Shown here in pieces: positions 55,300 to 64,000 of a stretch of DNA of 64,000 bases. The notes beneath the pieces are model-generated. The model worked only from the letters and a program-made list of their open reading frames with translations, did no database searches and was not told where the DNA came from. Each line of letters starts with the position of its first letter. The stretch's first letter is position 1. The stretch is from Maribacter sp. (GTDB lineage: Bacteria > Bacteroidota > Bacteroidia > Flavobacteriales > Flavobacteriaceae), in the NCBI GenBank assembly GCA_020629285.1, contig JAHDDP010000019.1:1-64000 (forward strand), read 5' to 3'. The position numbers and the translations under genes were made by a program.

Positions 55300-57792
55300 A
55301 TGAATTCAAAAAAAAATCAACATATAACTAATTATATCTCCTTTATCTGTTTTCTGATTATTATTGGCTTTACAAATGCACAATCTTTAGAGCACCCGGT
55401 AATAATGACCACCAAAGGTGAAAAAATAAAAATACTAGATAATATTGAAAAATACAGATGGGCAAAAAGCTTGGTAAATCAATTACACAGTCAAGTTGAT
55501 AGTACCCTAACAGAACATCTTAGCAACCCTGAACTTCTACTAAATAGAATACCAAAATTTGCGACAAGTGATCATCAAAACAAAGAGAAAAAAGCCGGAC
55601 CGGTTGCAGCTGCCCATAATAAAGTTCTAAAAATGGCCGCAAATGCCGGGATGTTGTTTTACCTAACGGAGGAGGAAAAATATGCACAACTTTCAGCAGA
55701 CATTCTTAATGTTTATTTTGACCATATTTCGCAGCTCACCCCAGAGACCACTACAATTTGTGGTTACGCTTTTTTTGACCCTAGAACAACATATGACCAA
55801 ATTGCAATTGCTTACGACTTTATATATGACTATCTAAAAAAGCCAAATGCTAAAGTATATAATCTAAAAAAAGGGATATCTACCGCCTTTGACAACAATA
55901 AAGCACAAAAAGCCTTAAAGAATATAGTGGGCAATGTGCTACAAGAATATGGTAAACCTGATAGGCATGGTCAAGTTATATCAAATCACCCAATTCTTAC
56001 GGCTCCAGGAGCTTTGTTCGGTATTTTATGTATAGAAGATGATGCTGAACGTGAACGTCTGTTCCATATATTTTGGGAAACTGGTACGGCTCATCAAAAC
56101 TCATTCACTAAAACCATATTACCCATGTTCTCTGGTCAAGGAATATGGCCAGAATCTTTAAGCTACAGTTTCATGCCCATAATCACTATGGTATTAAATA
56201 TAGTAGATAGGGTAAAACCAGAAATGAACGTAACAGAAAATAATCAACATATTTTTGAAGGAAATTTTCTTTTCGATTATTTAAGGAATCCTGATCGTAC
56301 TTTTGTGCGGTACGGCGATTCTAAACGATACAATGACTTTACTGCACCGCTATATCGATATACCTTAAGTATTGCAGATCGCCGAGGGTATACTTCCTTA
56401 AAGCAAAAAGCAGAAGTTGCGCTACAACTGTCGTACCAGTCGCAAGGCGGCTACCACCCTAATATTGGCCAAGACAATATTTTCAACAATTACAATGCGT
56501 TACAATTGTTCTGGGGAATACCATTATCAGATACTATAGATGAAAATATAGACCTCAACAAACCGACCGTTATAGTTGACCATGCAGGTATAGCGTTACA
56601 ACGAAACTTTGTTAAAACAGATAACGAATTATATGGGCTATGCGGCATAATTGGTGGCGCACACTATGTTCACTCTCACCTCACCGGTATTGGTATGGAG
56701 TTATATGGAGCAGGTTATATTATGGGGCCAAATGCCGGACTACCACCAACAGTCTCTGAGCGTCAAATACCATTACACGAACATTATTTTAGACTTTATG
56801 CAGGTAATAACACGGTAATAGTAAACGGTACATCGCATGGTCTAGATGAGGGTTCATGGAAAAGAAAAGCAAACGTTTGGCAGAACACCACAATAAATAT
56901 TGCGGCAGAACCAAAACATTTAGAAGACCCTATTTCAAAAGAATTTAGTTTCGCAACCCAGTTTTTAAATGATACCGTTAATGATGCACAACAAGAGCGG
57001 ACTTTAAGTACTATTCGCACAAGTGCTACCACTGGTTATTATTTTGATATGTTCCGATCAAAAGCAAATAATACCAACAATTTTCATGATTATATCTATC
57101 ATAATATTGGCGACCGAACATTACTGACTAACGTTAAGGATAAGGAGCTAAACCTACAACCAACCGACCGTTACCAAAATGATATTGGCGATGTGGTAAA
57201 GTCGCCCGGATGGCGATATTTTGAAAATACCGAAACAACGAAAAACATTAACGATGGTATTCAGGTAAGGTTTGATATAGATTTTAACAAAAGCTATATG
57301 CACATGATAATACCTAAAGAAACGAAACGTGCATTTACTACTGCATTGGCACCACCTACGCGTGAAGCAAAAAACGGCTACGTAGATAAAAAAACCCAAG
57401 TTTTGGTAATTCGGCAAGATGGTGAAGCTTGGAAAAATCCTTTCATTTCAATATTTGAACCTTCAACAAACAAAAAATCTAGTGTTCAACAAGTAAAAAC
57501 TTTAAAAGAAAAGGATAAAACCGTTGGGGCTGTTGTCATTTCAAAAATCGGAAACACCTTAATTACCGATTATATAATTTGCCAAGATAATAACGATGCT
57601 TTCTATGAGAACAAAAAATTGAAACTTGGTTTTCATGGTCGTTTCGCCATAGTACGAACTACTAAAATTGATGACAAGACAGACATTACCCTGTATATAG
57701 GTGATGGTAAAAAACTAAAATTTGACGATAAAGTATTAGAGCCAAGGCATAAAACATATGATGTAATACACTTTAATTCGCAAGCTCTATGA
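55300..57792 (+). CDS. Heparinase II/III-like polysaccharide lyase
   Basis: 830 residues with a signal peptide (ends TNAQ). Residues about 60-410 form the alpha/alpha toroid with GKPDRHGQVISNHPILTAPG (Asn-His pair) and GQGIWPESLSYSFMP. The following beta-sheet domain has GGAHYVHSHLTGIGMELYGA, matching the HxHxD-like catalytic strand motif of Hepar_II_III. It would cleave uronic-acid-containing chains by beta-elimination, consistent with ulvan-type substrates. It recalls the lyase type (PL40) of ulvan loci, but the subfamily is not certain. Overlaps the next gene by 4 bases. Confidence 0.85.
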   Translation: MNSKKNQHITNYISFICFLIIIGFTNAQSLEHPVIMTTKGEKIKILDNIEKYRWAKSLVNQLHSQVDSTLTEHLSNPELLLNRIPKFATSDHQNKEKKAGPVAAAHNKVLKMAANAGMLFYLTEEEKYAQLSADILNVYFDHISQLTPETTTICGYAFFDPRTTYDQIAIAYDFIYDYLKKPNAKVYNLKKGISTAFDNNKAQKALKNIVGNVLQEYGKPDRHGQVISNHPILTAPGALFGILCIEDDAERERLFHIFWETGTAHQNSFTKTILPMFSGQGIWPESLSYSFMPIITMVLNIVDRVKPEMNVTENNQHIFEGNFLFDYLRNPDRTFVRYGDSKRYNDFTAPLYRYTLSIADRRGYTSLKQKAEVALQLSYQSQGGYHPNIGQDNIFNNYNALQLFWGIPLSDTIDENIDLNKPTVIVDHAGIALQRNFVKTDNELYGLCGIIGGAHYVHSHLTGIGMELYGAGYIMGPNAGLPPTVSERQIPLHEHYFRLYAGNNTVIVNGTSHGLDEGSWKRKANVWQNTTINIAAEPKHLEDPISKEFSFATQFLNDTVNDAQQERTLSTIRTSATTGYYFDMFRSKANNTNNFHDYIYHNIGDRTLLTNVKDKELNLQPTDRYQNDIGDVVKSPGWRYFENTETTKNINDGIQVRFDIDFNKSYMHMIIPKETKRAFTTALAPPTREAKNGYVDKKTQVLVIRQDGEAWKNPFISIFEPSTNKKSSVQQVKTLKEKDKTVGAVVISKIGNTLITDYIICQDNNDAFYENKKLKLGFHGRFAIVRTTKIDDKTDITLYIGDGKKLKFDDKVLEPRHKTYDVIHFNSQAL

Positions 57793-59360
57793 AGTTACAT
57801 TATAAGTTAACCATTTTAATAGCTTCAATTCTTCTTTTTGGATGTAAAACAGCAGCTCAAAAGAAAAATATCCTCTTCATACTAGTAGACGATTTTGGAT
57901 ATAACGACATGAGTTTTAGAAACAGTAGTTTCTATGAGACTCCGAATATTGACCAACTAGCGAAAGAAAGTACCGTTTTTAATGAAGGTTATGCAAATTC
58001 TAGGGTATGTAGTCCTTCTAGAGCTAGTATCATGACAGGTAAATTTACGGCTAGACATGGTATTACAGATTGGATAGGTGCACCTGTAAAAGAAGAGTGG
58101 CGAAAAAAAAAAAGATTCAATAAACTATTACCACCTGAATACATTGAGAATTTACCTGCAGAAAATATCACTTTAGCAGAAGCTTTGCAACAAAATGGGT
58201 ACAACACATTCTTTGCTGGCAAATGGCATTTGGGAGAAAAAGGATCTTGGCCAGAAGACCATGGTTTTGATATTAATATTGCCGGTAATGGTGCAGGAAG
58301 CCCTAGGGGAGGCTATTTTTCTCCATTTAACAATCCTAAATTAAAAAACAACCTAAAGGGTGAAAACCTTAGTATGCGATTAGCCGATGAAACTGCAAAA
58401 TTTATAAAGAACAATAAAGAGAAACCTTTTTTTGCTTTCCTATCTTTTTATGCGGTACACGGACCAATAGAAACTACACAAGAAAAATGGCAAAAGTACA
58501 GAGAGAAAGCTAAGTTTAACGGTATTGAAAACAGTGGTTATACCATGGGGCACTTTTTACCGATACGTCAAGTACAAGACAATCCTATTTATGGTGGATT
58601 AGTTGAAAATATGGACGATGCCGTTGGTCATATTTTAGGCTCATTAAAAGAAATGGGGCTAGATAAAAATACTCTGGTAGTTTTTACATCAGACAATGGT
58701 GGCGTTGCATCGGGAGATAATTATTCCACATCAAATTTGCCATTACGTGGCGGTAAAGGATATCAGTTTGAAGGTGGTATCAAAGAGCCCTATTTTATAA
58801 AAGCTCCTTGGATCAAAAATACTATCAAAGAAACCAACATCCCTGTAACTGCAGCCGACCTCTACCCTACTATTTTAGATTTAGTCGATGCTAATTTACT
58901 ACCTGAACAGCATGCTGATGGTTTAAGTTTGAAATCAGTATTGAAAGGTACAAACTTGCCAGAGAGACCCCTAATATGGCATTATCCTCATTACGGTAAC
59001 CAAGGCGGTGAACCTTCATCAATTATAAGAAAAGGCAAATGGAAATTGATTCACTATTACGAAGACAAAAGAAACGAGCTATATAATTTGGAAAACGACG
59101 AAGCTGAACGAAATGATATTTCTTTAGAACATAATTCCTTAACTAAATCTATGTTGAGTGAGCTATTGAATTATTTAGATGGTGTTGGCGCTAAATATCC
59201 AGTAAAAGACCCCAGCTACGATAAAAATTTAGAACAAAATTATCTCAACAGAATCAGTACCGAAAAATTAAGGAATTTAGAAAGTGAAAGGTTAAAGATA
59301 TTAGACCCAGATTTTAAACCTAATGCTGATTGGTGGGGAAGTAAATTAACAAAAGAGTAA
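57789..59360 (+). CDS. S1 family sulfatase, arylsulfatase-A-like lipoprotein
   Basis: 523 residues with lipobox FGC (Cys19). The metal site is LVDDFGYNDMSF and the formylglycine motif C74-S-P-S-R is followed by ASIMTGKFTARHG. Other motifs: AGKWHLGEKGSWPEDHGFD, FLSFYAVHGPIE and VFTSDNGGVAS. This order is typical of arylsulfatase-A/S1_16-like exo-sulfatases. Starts inside the stop of the lyase gene (ATGA) and is followed after 1 base by the GH106-like gene. Confidence 0.93.
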   Translation: MKLHYKLTILIASILLFGCKTAAQKKNILFILVDDFGYNDMSFRNSSFYETPNIDQLAKESTVFNEGYANSRVCSPSRASIMTGKFTARHGITDWIGAPVKEEWRKKKRFNKLLPPEYIENLPAENITLAEALQQNGYNTFFAGKWHLGEKGSWPEDHGFDINIAGNGAGSPRGGYFSPFNNPKLKNNLKGENLSMRLADETAKFIKNNKEKPFFAFLSFYAVHGPIETTQEKWQKYREKAKFNGIENSGYTMGHFLPIRQVQDNPIYGGLVENMDDAVGHILGSLKEMGLDKNTLVVFTSDNGGVASGDNYSTSNLPLRGGKGYQFEGGIKEPYFIKAPWIKNTIKETNIPVTAADLYPTILDLVDANLLPEQHADGLSLKSVLKGTNLPERPLIWHYPHYGNQGGEPSSIIRKGKWKLIHYYEDKRNELYNLENDEAERNDISLEHNSLTKSMLSELLNYLDGVGAKYPVKDPSYDKNLEQNYLNRISTEKLRNLESERLKILDPDFKPNADWWGSKLTKE

Positions 59361-59361
59361 T

Positions 59362-61641
59362 ATGTATTTAAAATTTAAAAATTATAAAATTTCGACTTTA
59401 CTAATGATTGCATTACTGATCACCGGTATTTCATGTAAAAAAGAGAAGGAAAAACTGTCAGAAAAATTAGTACAAAATTTTAAGAATCCGCCAAACGAAT
59501 TCAAGCCAATGCCTTTTTGGCATATAAATGGTGAGGTAACAACTGCTGGCATAAAAAAACAAATGACCGATGCCAAAGAACAAGCAGGTTTCAGTGGTAT
59601 TAGCGTATTACCGCTAGCTCCTAAAAAAAATGGAAGACCTGGTACAACACCAAAATTTCTTTCGAAAAAATACCTAGAACGTTATCAAGACGTCTTAAAT
59701 ACAGCTGAAGACTTAGACATGCAGGTAATTCTATATGACGACAATGATTTTCCTAGCGGAATGGCCGGCGGAAAAATAGGTGAACTTTTTCCTCAGCATA
59801 CCATGAAACGTTTAGATAAGGTAGAAAAGTTTATTAAAGGCCCTCAAAAAATTGCACAGAAAGTTCCAGAAGGCAAACTAATTTCGGTTGTAGCAATGAA
59901 TGCAACAACATTACAACGTATAGAGCTAAGTGGGTATATTGAAAATGGAAGTTTACAATGGCAGGTACCCCAAGGATCATGGAAAATAATGTTCTTTATT
60001 ATGGTCACAGATAGTTACCACAAAGCATTTCCGGTGGTAGATTATATGGACACTACTGCGGTAAGGGAAATGATACGTTTAACCTATGATGTTTACAAAG
60101 AAAATTTTGAACCGTACTTTGGGAATACCATAAAAATGACATTTTTTGACGATGTTGGTTTTTTTAAACATCCACGAACCTGGACCGGTCTTTTCAATGA
60201 AAAATTTACAGAGCTTAATGGTTTTGACCCTAAACCTTGGTATCCGGCTTTGTGGTATGATATCGGTCCTGAAACCGAAGCCGTTAGGCATGCATTTTTC
60301 AATACCCGAGCAGAACTTCTTGCAGAAGGTTTTCCAAAACTAGTTGGGCAATGGACCAAAGAAAACGGACTTAAAGACACAGGGCATCCACCAGGTAATT
60401 ACGACCCTACTCCTATAGATATGAACGGAGATATCTTTAAGTTTTTCCGTCATACAGAAATTCCGCTAACCGATGCCATAATCGAATATCAATTTGGTCA
60501 AAACGGTCATAAACTTATAAGTTCAGCGGCAGATTATTACGACAAACCTATCGTATCTACTGAAATTTACGGTGCCTATAAGGAACAAGCTTTCGATTCG
60601 TTAATGCTTTACCGTTCTGCAATGGATCTTTTTTCTCGCGGTGTAAATTTGGTTGTTCCCCATGGTATGTGGTATAATCCAGATCAGGTATACATTTCAC
60701 CCTTGGTCTCTTCTGATAGTGAAAAATTAGCACCCACCCTACCCCGTTATTCAAACTTTGTTGGTAGGTCGTGTATGTTATTGCAAGGAGGTAAAAGAGT
60801 AGCCAATATTGCAGTGTTGTATCCGTTCGAAGAATTGGCTGGTTGGTATCATTTTGAGGCGCCAGACAATCCTCGACAGGGTTTCTACGTATCGCCAGAA
60901 ACCAACTACCAAAAAATTAGTGGCCTATTGACAAATGATATTCGACAAGACTTTACATTTATTCATCCAGAATATTTCTTAGATAACAAATATAAAATAG
61001 AGCAAGGATCAGTACTATTGAACAATGTTACTAACAAACAAAAATACGACGCACTTATAATTACTGGATGTAAAATTATTTCATTAAAAACATTACAAAA
61101 AGTAAAGAGCTATTTTGACCAAGGTGGTTTGGTAATTTCTACCGGGCAACTACCATTTAAATCTTCAGAATTGGGCCAAGATGAAAAAATTAAGAAATTA
61201 ATAATTGAAATTTTCAATATAAACCCTGAAGACACCCAAGTTTCTGAAATTAAAATTAATGGTAATTCTAATGGTGGAAAAGCTATTTATATCTCAGAAC
61301 CAAATGAACATACCCTATCTGGAGCTATCACAGAAAATGTGGTAACAGATGTTGCATTCAACCCAACTCCAAAACTGTCTACCAACAAGGGCAAATTCAA
61401 TTATATTCATAAAATAAAAGATGGAAAGAATATCTATTTCTTTTCTAATTCTAGCGACGAAACCATTACTACTGAGGTAACGCTACAAGGTAAACATTAC
61501 CTATTTAATGCAAACCCGCATAATGGAGACATTCAAGAAATAAAAAACCTTACTCATTCAAAATTCAACAATCAAGAGTTTACAAAAGCTACACTAATGT
61601 TAAAACCAGTAAGCTCAACATTTTGGTTATCAAATCAATAG
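59362..61641 (+). CDS. GH106-like glycoside hydrolase (putative rhamnosidase), lipoprotein
   Basis: 759 residues with lipobox ISC (about Cys25). The opening FKPMPFWHINGEVTTAGIKK and ILYDDNDFPSGMAGGKIG, then MTFFDDVGFFKHPRTWT and IVSTEIYGAYKEQAFDS, match the glycosidase family grouped with GH106 alpha-L-rhamnosidases. Characterised GH106 proteins are about 1100 residues; this one lacks the extra C-terminal domains, so it may represent a shorter family. Candidate catalytic Glu is in STEIYGAYKE. Within operon g, between two sulfatases. Confidence 0.7.
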   Translation: MYLKFKNYKISTLLMIALLITGISCKKEKEKLSEKLVQNFKNPPNEFKPMPFWHINGEVTTAGIKKQMTDAKEQAGFSGISVLPLAPKKNGRPGTTPKFLSKKYLERYQDVLNTAEDLDMQVILYDDNDFPSGMAGGKIGELFPQHTMKRLDKVEKFIKGPQKIAQKVPEGKLISVVAMNATTLQRIELSGYIENGSLQWQVPQGSWKIMFFIMVTDSYHKAFPVVDYMDTTAVREMIRLTYDVYKENFEPYFGNTIKMTFFDDVGFFKHPRTWTGLFNEKFTELNGFDPKPWYPALWYDIGPETEAVRHAFFNTRAELLAEGFPKLVGQWTKENGLKDTGHPPGNYDPTPIDMNGDIFKFFRHTEIPLTDAIIEYQFGQNGHKLISSAADYYDKPIVSTEIYGAYKEQAFDSLMLYRSAMDLFSRGVNLVVPHGMWYNPDQVYISPLVSSDSEKLAPTLPRYSNFVGRSCMLLQGGKRVANIAVLYPFEELAGWYHFEAPDNPRQGFYVSPETNYQKISGLLTNDIRQDFTFIHPEYFLDNKYKIEQGSVLLNNVTNKQKYDALIITGCKIISLKTLQKVKSYFDQGGLVISTGQLPFKSSELGQDEKIKKLIIEIFNINPEDTQVSEIKINGNSNGGKAIYISEPNEHTLSGAITENVVTDVAFNPTPKLSTNKGKFNYIHKIKDGKNIYFFSNSSDETITTEVTLQGKHYLFNANPHNGDIQEIKNLTHSKFNNQEFTKATLMLKPVSSTFWLSNQ

Positions 61642-61645
61642 AAAT

Positions 61646-63130
61646 ATGAAAACAATAAATCAAGCCCTTATTCTAACCTTCTTTTATGCAGCTTTTGTAA
61701 GTTGTAATAATGAAGTAAAGACAAAAGCTGTTGAACAGCATAAAAAACCAAACATTGTATATATTTTAACCGATCAGTGGCGCGGAGATGCTTTAGGCTA
61801 TGCTGGTGATCCTAACGTAAGAACACCAAATCTCGATGCCTTCTCGCAAGAATCTGTAAACTTCACCAATGCCGTATCCGTAACCCCGGTTTGTACCCCT
61901 CATCGCGCAGCACTTTTAACAGGTAAATTTCCAACTACTACAGGCATGGTCTTAAACGACATTTATTTACCAGAAGAGGAATTGACAATGGCCAAAATTT
62001 TCAAAGCAGAAGGTTATAAAACGGGGTACGTGGGTAAGTGGCACTTAGATGGCCACGGCCGTTCAACCTATATTCCTGAAGAAAGAAGACAAGGTTTTGA
62101 GTATTGGAAAGCGCTAGAATGTTCTCATAACTATACAAAAATGCCCTACTATGATAATAATGATACCATTCTAAAGCATTGGCCTGAATATTCACCTTTT
62201 GCCATTACACAAGATGCAAATGAATATATTACCAGACATGCCAAAGAAGAAGAACCCTTTTTATTGGTTTTATCCATAGGCACGCCACACTACCCACATG
62301 GCAGTGCTCCAAAAAAATATATGGACATGTACGCGCCAGAAAAATTAGAATTAGCTCCTAATATATCTAGTGAATTTGAAGAAAGAGCTAGAAAAGAACT
62401 ACAAGGCTATTATGCGCATGCAACAGCTACAGATGAGGCCATAGGTACCGTAATAAATAAAATTAAAGAATTAAAACTTTTAGAGAATACTATAGTAGTA
62501 TTCTCATCTGATCATGGAGAAATGATGGGTGCCCATGGTGTAAAACCATTTGTAAAACAATTGGCCTGGGATGAATCTTTAAGAGTGCCATTTTTAATTA
62601 GATACCCTTCAATTGATAATAATAAGGGTAGTATTATTAATGCCCCTATAACAACTCCTGATATTTTACCTTCTCTATTAGGCTTGTCAAAAATAAAAAT
62701 CCCTGAAGGTATTGAAGGAGAAGATTTGTCTAAATTAATAAAAAATCCAGACCCAAATATAGACCGGGCAGCTTTGGTAATGAATGCTACACCTTTTGGG
62801 TCTAATTATAACGACGAACCATATAGAGCCATTAAAACTAAGCGATATACCTATGTGAAAACACCAAACGGAGCAAGTAATCTATATGATAACTTAAAAG
62901 ATCCGCACCAAATGAATAATTTATTGAATTCTGAAGAATTTGAAGAAGTGCAACAAGAGCTGGACCAAAAACTTGTAGTGTCTTTAAATGCTATTGGAGA
63001 CGAATTTAAAGATAGAGATTACTACATGAAGAAGTGGAATTATAAATTCTCTATGGACAGAAAGGCAATTCCATTTTGGAAATTTGATGAAGGTATAGGC
63101 GAAGTTCAATCTCCAAAACCTATTAAATAA
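61646..63130 (+). CDS. S1 family sulfatase, choline-sulfatase-like layout, lipoprotein
   Basis: 494 residues with lipobox VSC (Cys20). The metal site is LTDQWRGDALGY (Asp-Gln variant) and the formylglycine motif C83-T-P-H-R is followed by AALLTGKFP; His replaces the more usual Ser. Also VGKWHLDGHGRS, VFSSDHGEMMGAHG and SLRVPFLIRYP. This layout occurs in several S1 groups (for example S1_27-like) found in algal polysaccharide loci. 4 bases after the GH106-like gene and 3 bases before the next one. Confidence 0.92.
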   Translation: MKTINQALILTFFYAAFVSCNNEVKTKAVEQHKKPNIVYILTDQWRGDALGYAGDPNVRTPNLDAFSQESVNFTNAVSVTPVCTPHRAALLTGKFPTTTGMVLNDIYLPEEELTMAKIFKAEGYKTGYVGKWHLDGHGRSTYIPEERRQGFEYWKALECSHNYTKMPYYDNNDTILKHWPEYSPFAITQDANEYITRHAKEEEPFLLVLSIGTPHYPHGSAPKKYMDMYAPEKLELAPNISSEFEERARKELQGYYAHATATDEAIGTVINKIKELKLLENTIVVFSSDHGEMMGAHGVKPFVKQLAWDESLRVPFLIRYPSIDNNKGSIINAPITTPDILPSLLGLSKIKIPEGIEGEDLSKLIKNPDPNIDRAALVMNATPFGSNYNDEPYRAIKTKRYTYVKTPNGASNLYDNLKDPHQMNNLLNSEEFEEVQQELDQKLVVSLNAIGDEFKDRDYYMKKWNYKFSMDRKAIPFWKFDEGIGEVQSPKPIK

Positions 63131-63133
63131 CAG

Positions 63134-64000
63134 ATGAAAAATCAACGAAGAAATTTTGTGAAAAACATTTCACTTTTTGGTTTTGCAAGTACTACCTACC
63201 CCCTAATAACATCTTTTCTTGACCATAAATCCAACACCCTTAAAAGTGAAAAAATTACAAAAATTGAGTTGTATAGATACGATATAAATATCCCAAGGTA
63301 TTTTTCGTTTGGCACATGGTACAACCGCCAACATTTGTTTATGAAGGTTTCTGCCGGAGACTACTATGGTTGGTCAGAAATACCGGCTTCTCGCAATACT
63401 CCAAACCTAAACCCAATTACTTGGGTAAATTATGTAAAACAATTTAAAGGGCTAACTATAGAGAGCGCTCAAAAGTTATTGATATCTCAACAAATATCAG
63501 AAAGCGACACAAGCTTAAAAGAGATGGAGTTTATGGACATAGCCTTGTTGGATATCATAGGGAAAATACAAAAAAAACCCGCGATTGAGTTACTAAACCT
63601 ACCCCACAGAGCAGAAGTACCCCGTCTTTATTGTATACTTTACAAAGATGTAGAAGAAGTTAGAAAAGAAGCCGAAAAAAGTATAGAACAAAATTTGGCT
63701 CACCATCTAAAATTTAAAATGTATGGCGATAAAAAGCTAGATTTAAATCTGCTAAAAACCATACGAACGGTACTAGGCGATGAGGCACAAGTCATTTCTG
63801 ATGTTAATGGTGGCTATAAAAACTGGAACACTATAGAAGAGTTGGCAGTCACATTGAAAATCTTTAAATCTAATGGATTAAATGCAATTGAAGACCCTGC
63901 CGAGCTATCGAATAAACAGTGGACAGAACTTCAAAATTTGGTTGGTAATCTATCGTTAATACCAGACAAGCCATTAAGACCTTCTTGGAATGGCATCAAG
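63134..64000 (+). CDS. Tat-exported enolase-superfamily enzyme (mandelate racemase/muconate lactonizing type), partial
   Basis: 289 codons to the window end; no stop, so the 3' part is missing. NQRRNFVKNISLFGFAS is a twin-arginine-like signal, odd for a family that is normally cytosolic. The two-domain pattern is clear: an N-terminal capping domain (ITKIELYRYDINIPRYFSFG), then the barrel with Lys-x-Lys (HHLKFKMYG), metal ligands Asp in VISDVNGGY and Glu in AIEDPAE, and the third near LIPDKPL. Members dehydrate or epimerise sugar acids. Here it may act on an oxidised or uronic sugar in the periplasm (inference). Last visible gene of operon g. Confidence 0.85.
   Translation, partial: MKNQRRNFVKNISLFGFASTTYPLITSFLDHKSNTLKSEKITKIELYRYDINIPRYFSFGTWYNRQHLFMKVSAGDYYGWSEIPASRNTPNLNPITWVNYVKQFKGLTIESAQKLLISQQISESDTSLKEMEFMDIALLDIIGKIQKKPAIELLNLPHRAEVPRLYCILYKDVEEVRKEAEKSIEQNLAHHLKFKMYGDKKLDLNLLKTIRTVLGDEAQVISDVNGGYKNWNTIEELAVTLKIFKSNGLNAIEDPAELSNKQWTELQNLVGNLSLIPDKPLRPSWNGIK

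Noticed and set aside
1-64000. CRISPR arrays, rRNA genes, insertion sequences and prophage genes
   Set aside because: No regularly spaced repeats, rRNA-like stretches, transposase or phage proteins were seen in the sequence or its reading frames.

Overview
The window looks like chromosomal DNA of a marine member of the Flavobacteriaceae (Bacteroidota). Reasons: low GC; a tRNA promoter of the Bacteroidota type (TTTG, 19 bases, TAnnTTTG); two SusC/SusD pairs; many lipoproteins; type II and type III glutamine synthetases side by side; and a dense sulfatase and rhamnosidase cluster of the kind seen in green-algal polysaccharide degraders. The genus cannot be fixed from the sequence.

Region 1 (1-26 kb) is mostly core genome. 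It holds lipoproteins of the DUF1684, DJ-1/PfpI and DUF4197 types, an Lrp/AsnC regulator, purU, and a membrane-anchored AraC-type regulator followed by an orphan SusC/SusD pair with no enzymes beside it. Next come pyrF-prfA, apbE and a Rieske lipoprotein, a purM-like gene, divergent glutamine synthetases III and II, a CaCA exchanger, apt, tRNA-Arg(ACG) and a TrkH/KtrB potassium channel.

Region 2 (26.2 kb to the right edge) is one large polysaccharide utilization locus (PUL) that continues beyond the window. Transcription units in order: (a) 26.2-35.3 kb, a toroid enzyme, two tandem GH78 alpha-L-rhamnosidases and a sulfatase; (b) 35.6-41.8 kb, SusC, SusD, a terminator-like hairpin and a GH5-like enzyme; (c) 43.7-41.9 kb on the minus strand, a sulfatase; (d) 43.9-47.5 kb, a sulfatase-GH78 fusion; (e) a broken VOC gene, then a sulfatase at 47.8-49.2 kb; (f) 52.0-49.3 kb on the minus strand, a double-DUF1080 lipoprotein and a Tat-exported Gfo/Idh/MocA oxidoreductase; (g) 52.2-64 kb, seven tightly packed genes: DUF1593 protein, ThuA-like protein, heparinase II/III-like lyase, sulfatase, GH106-like enzyme, sulfatase, and a Tat-exported enolase-superfamily enzyme cut by the window edge. 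Six sulfatase domains and three or four rhamnosidase domains point to a sulfated, rhamnose-rich polysaccharide such as ulvan or rhamnan sulfate. This is inference from enzyme families.

Two observations stand out. First, a shared promoter element (three tandem pentamers ending in AGGAT, followed 19-20 bases later by a TAnnTTTG-like -7 box) precedes units a, b, d, f and g. It looks like the operator of a PUL-wide regulator encoded elsewhere. Second, units f and g place an exported oxidoreductase, a two-domain DUF1080 protein, a ThuA-like protein, a DUF1593 protein and an exported enolase-superfamily enzyme among sulfatases and rhamnosidases. This suggests that an oxidation/elimination (3-keto-glycoside type) route works beside hydrolysis on the sulfated glycan.
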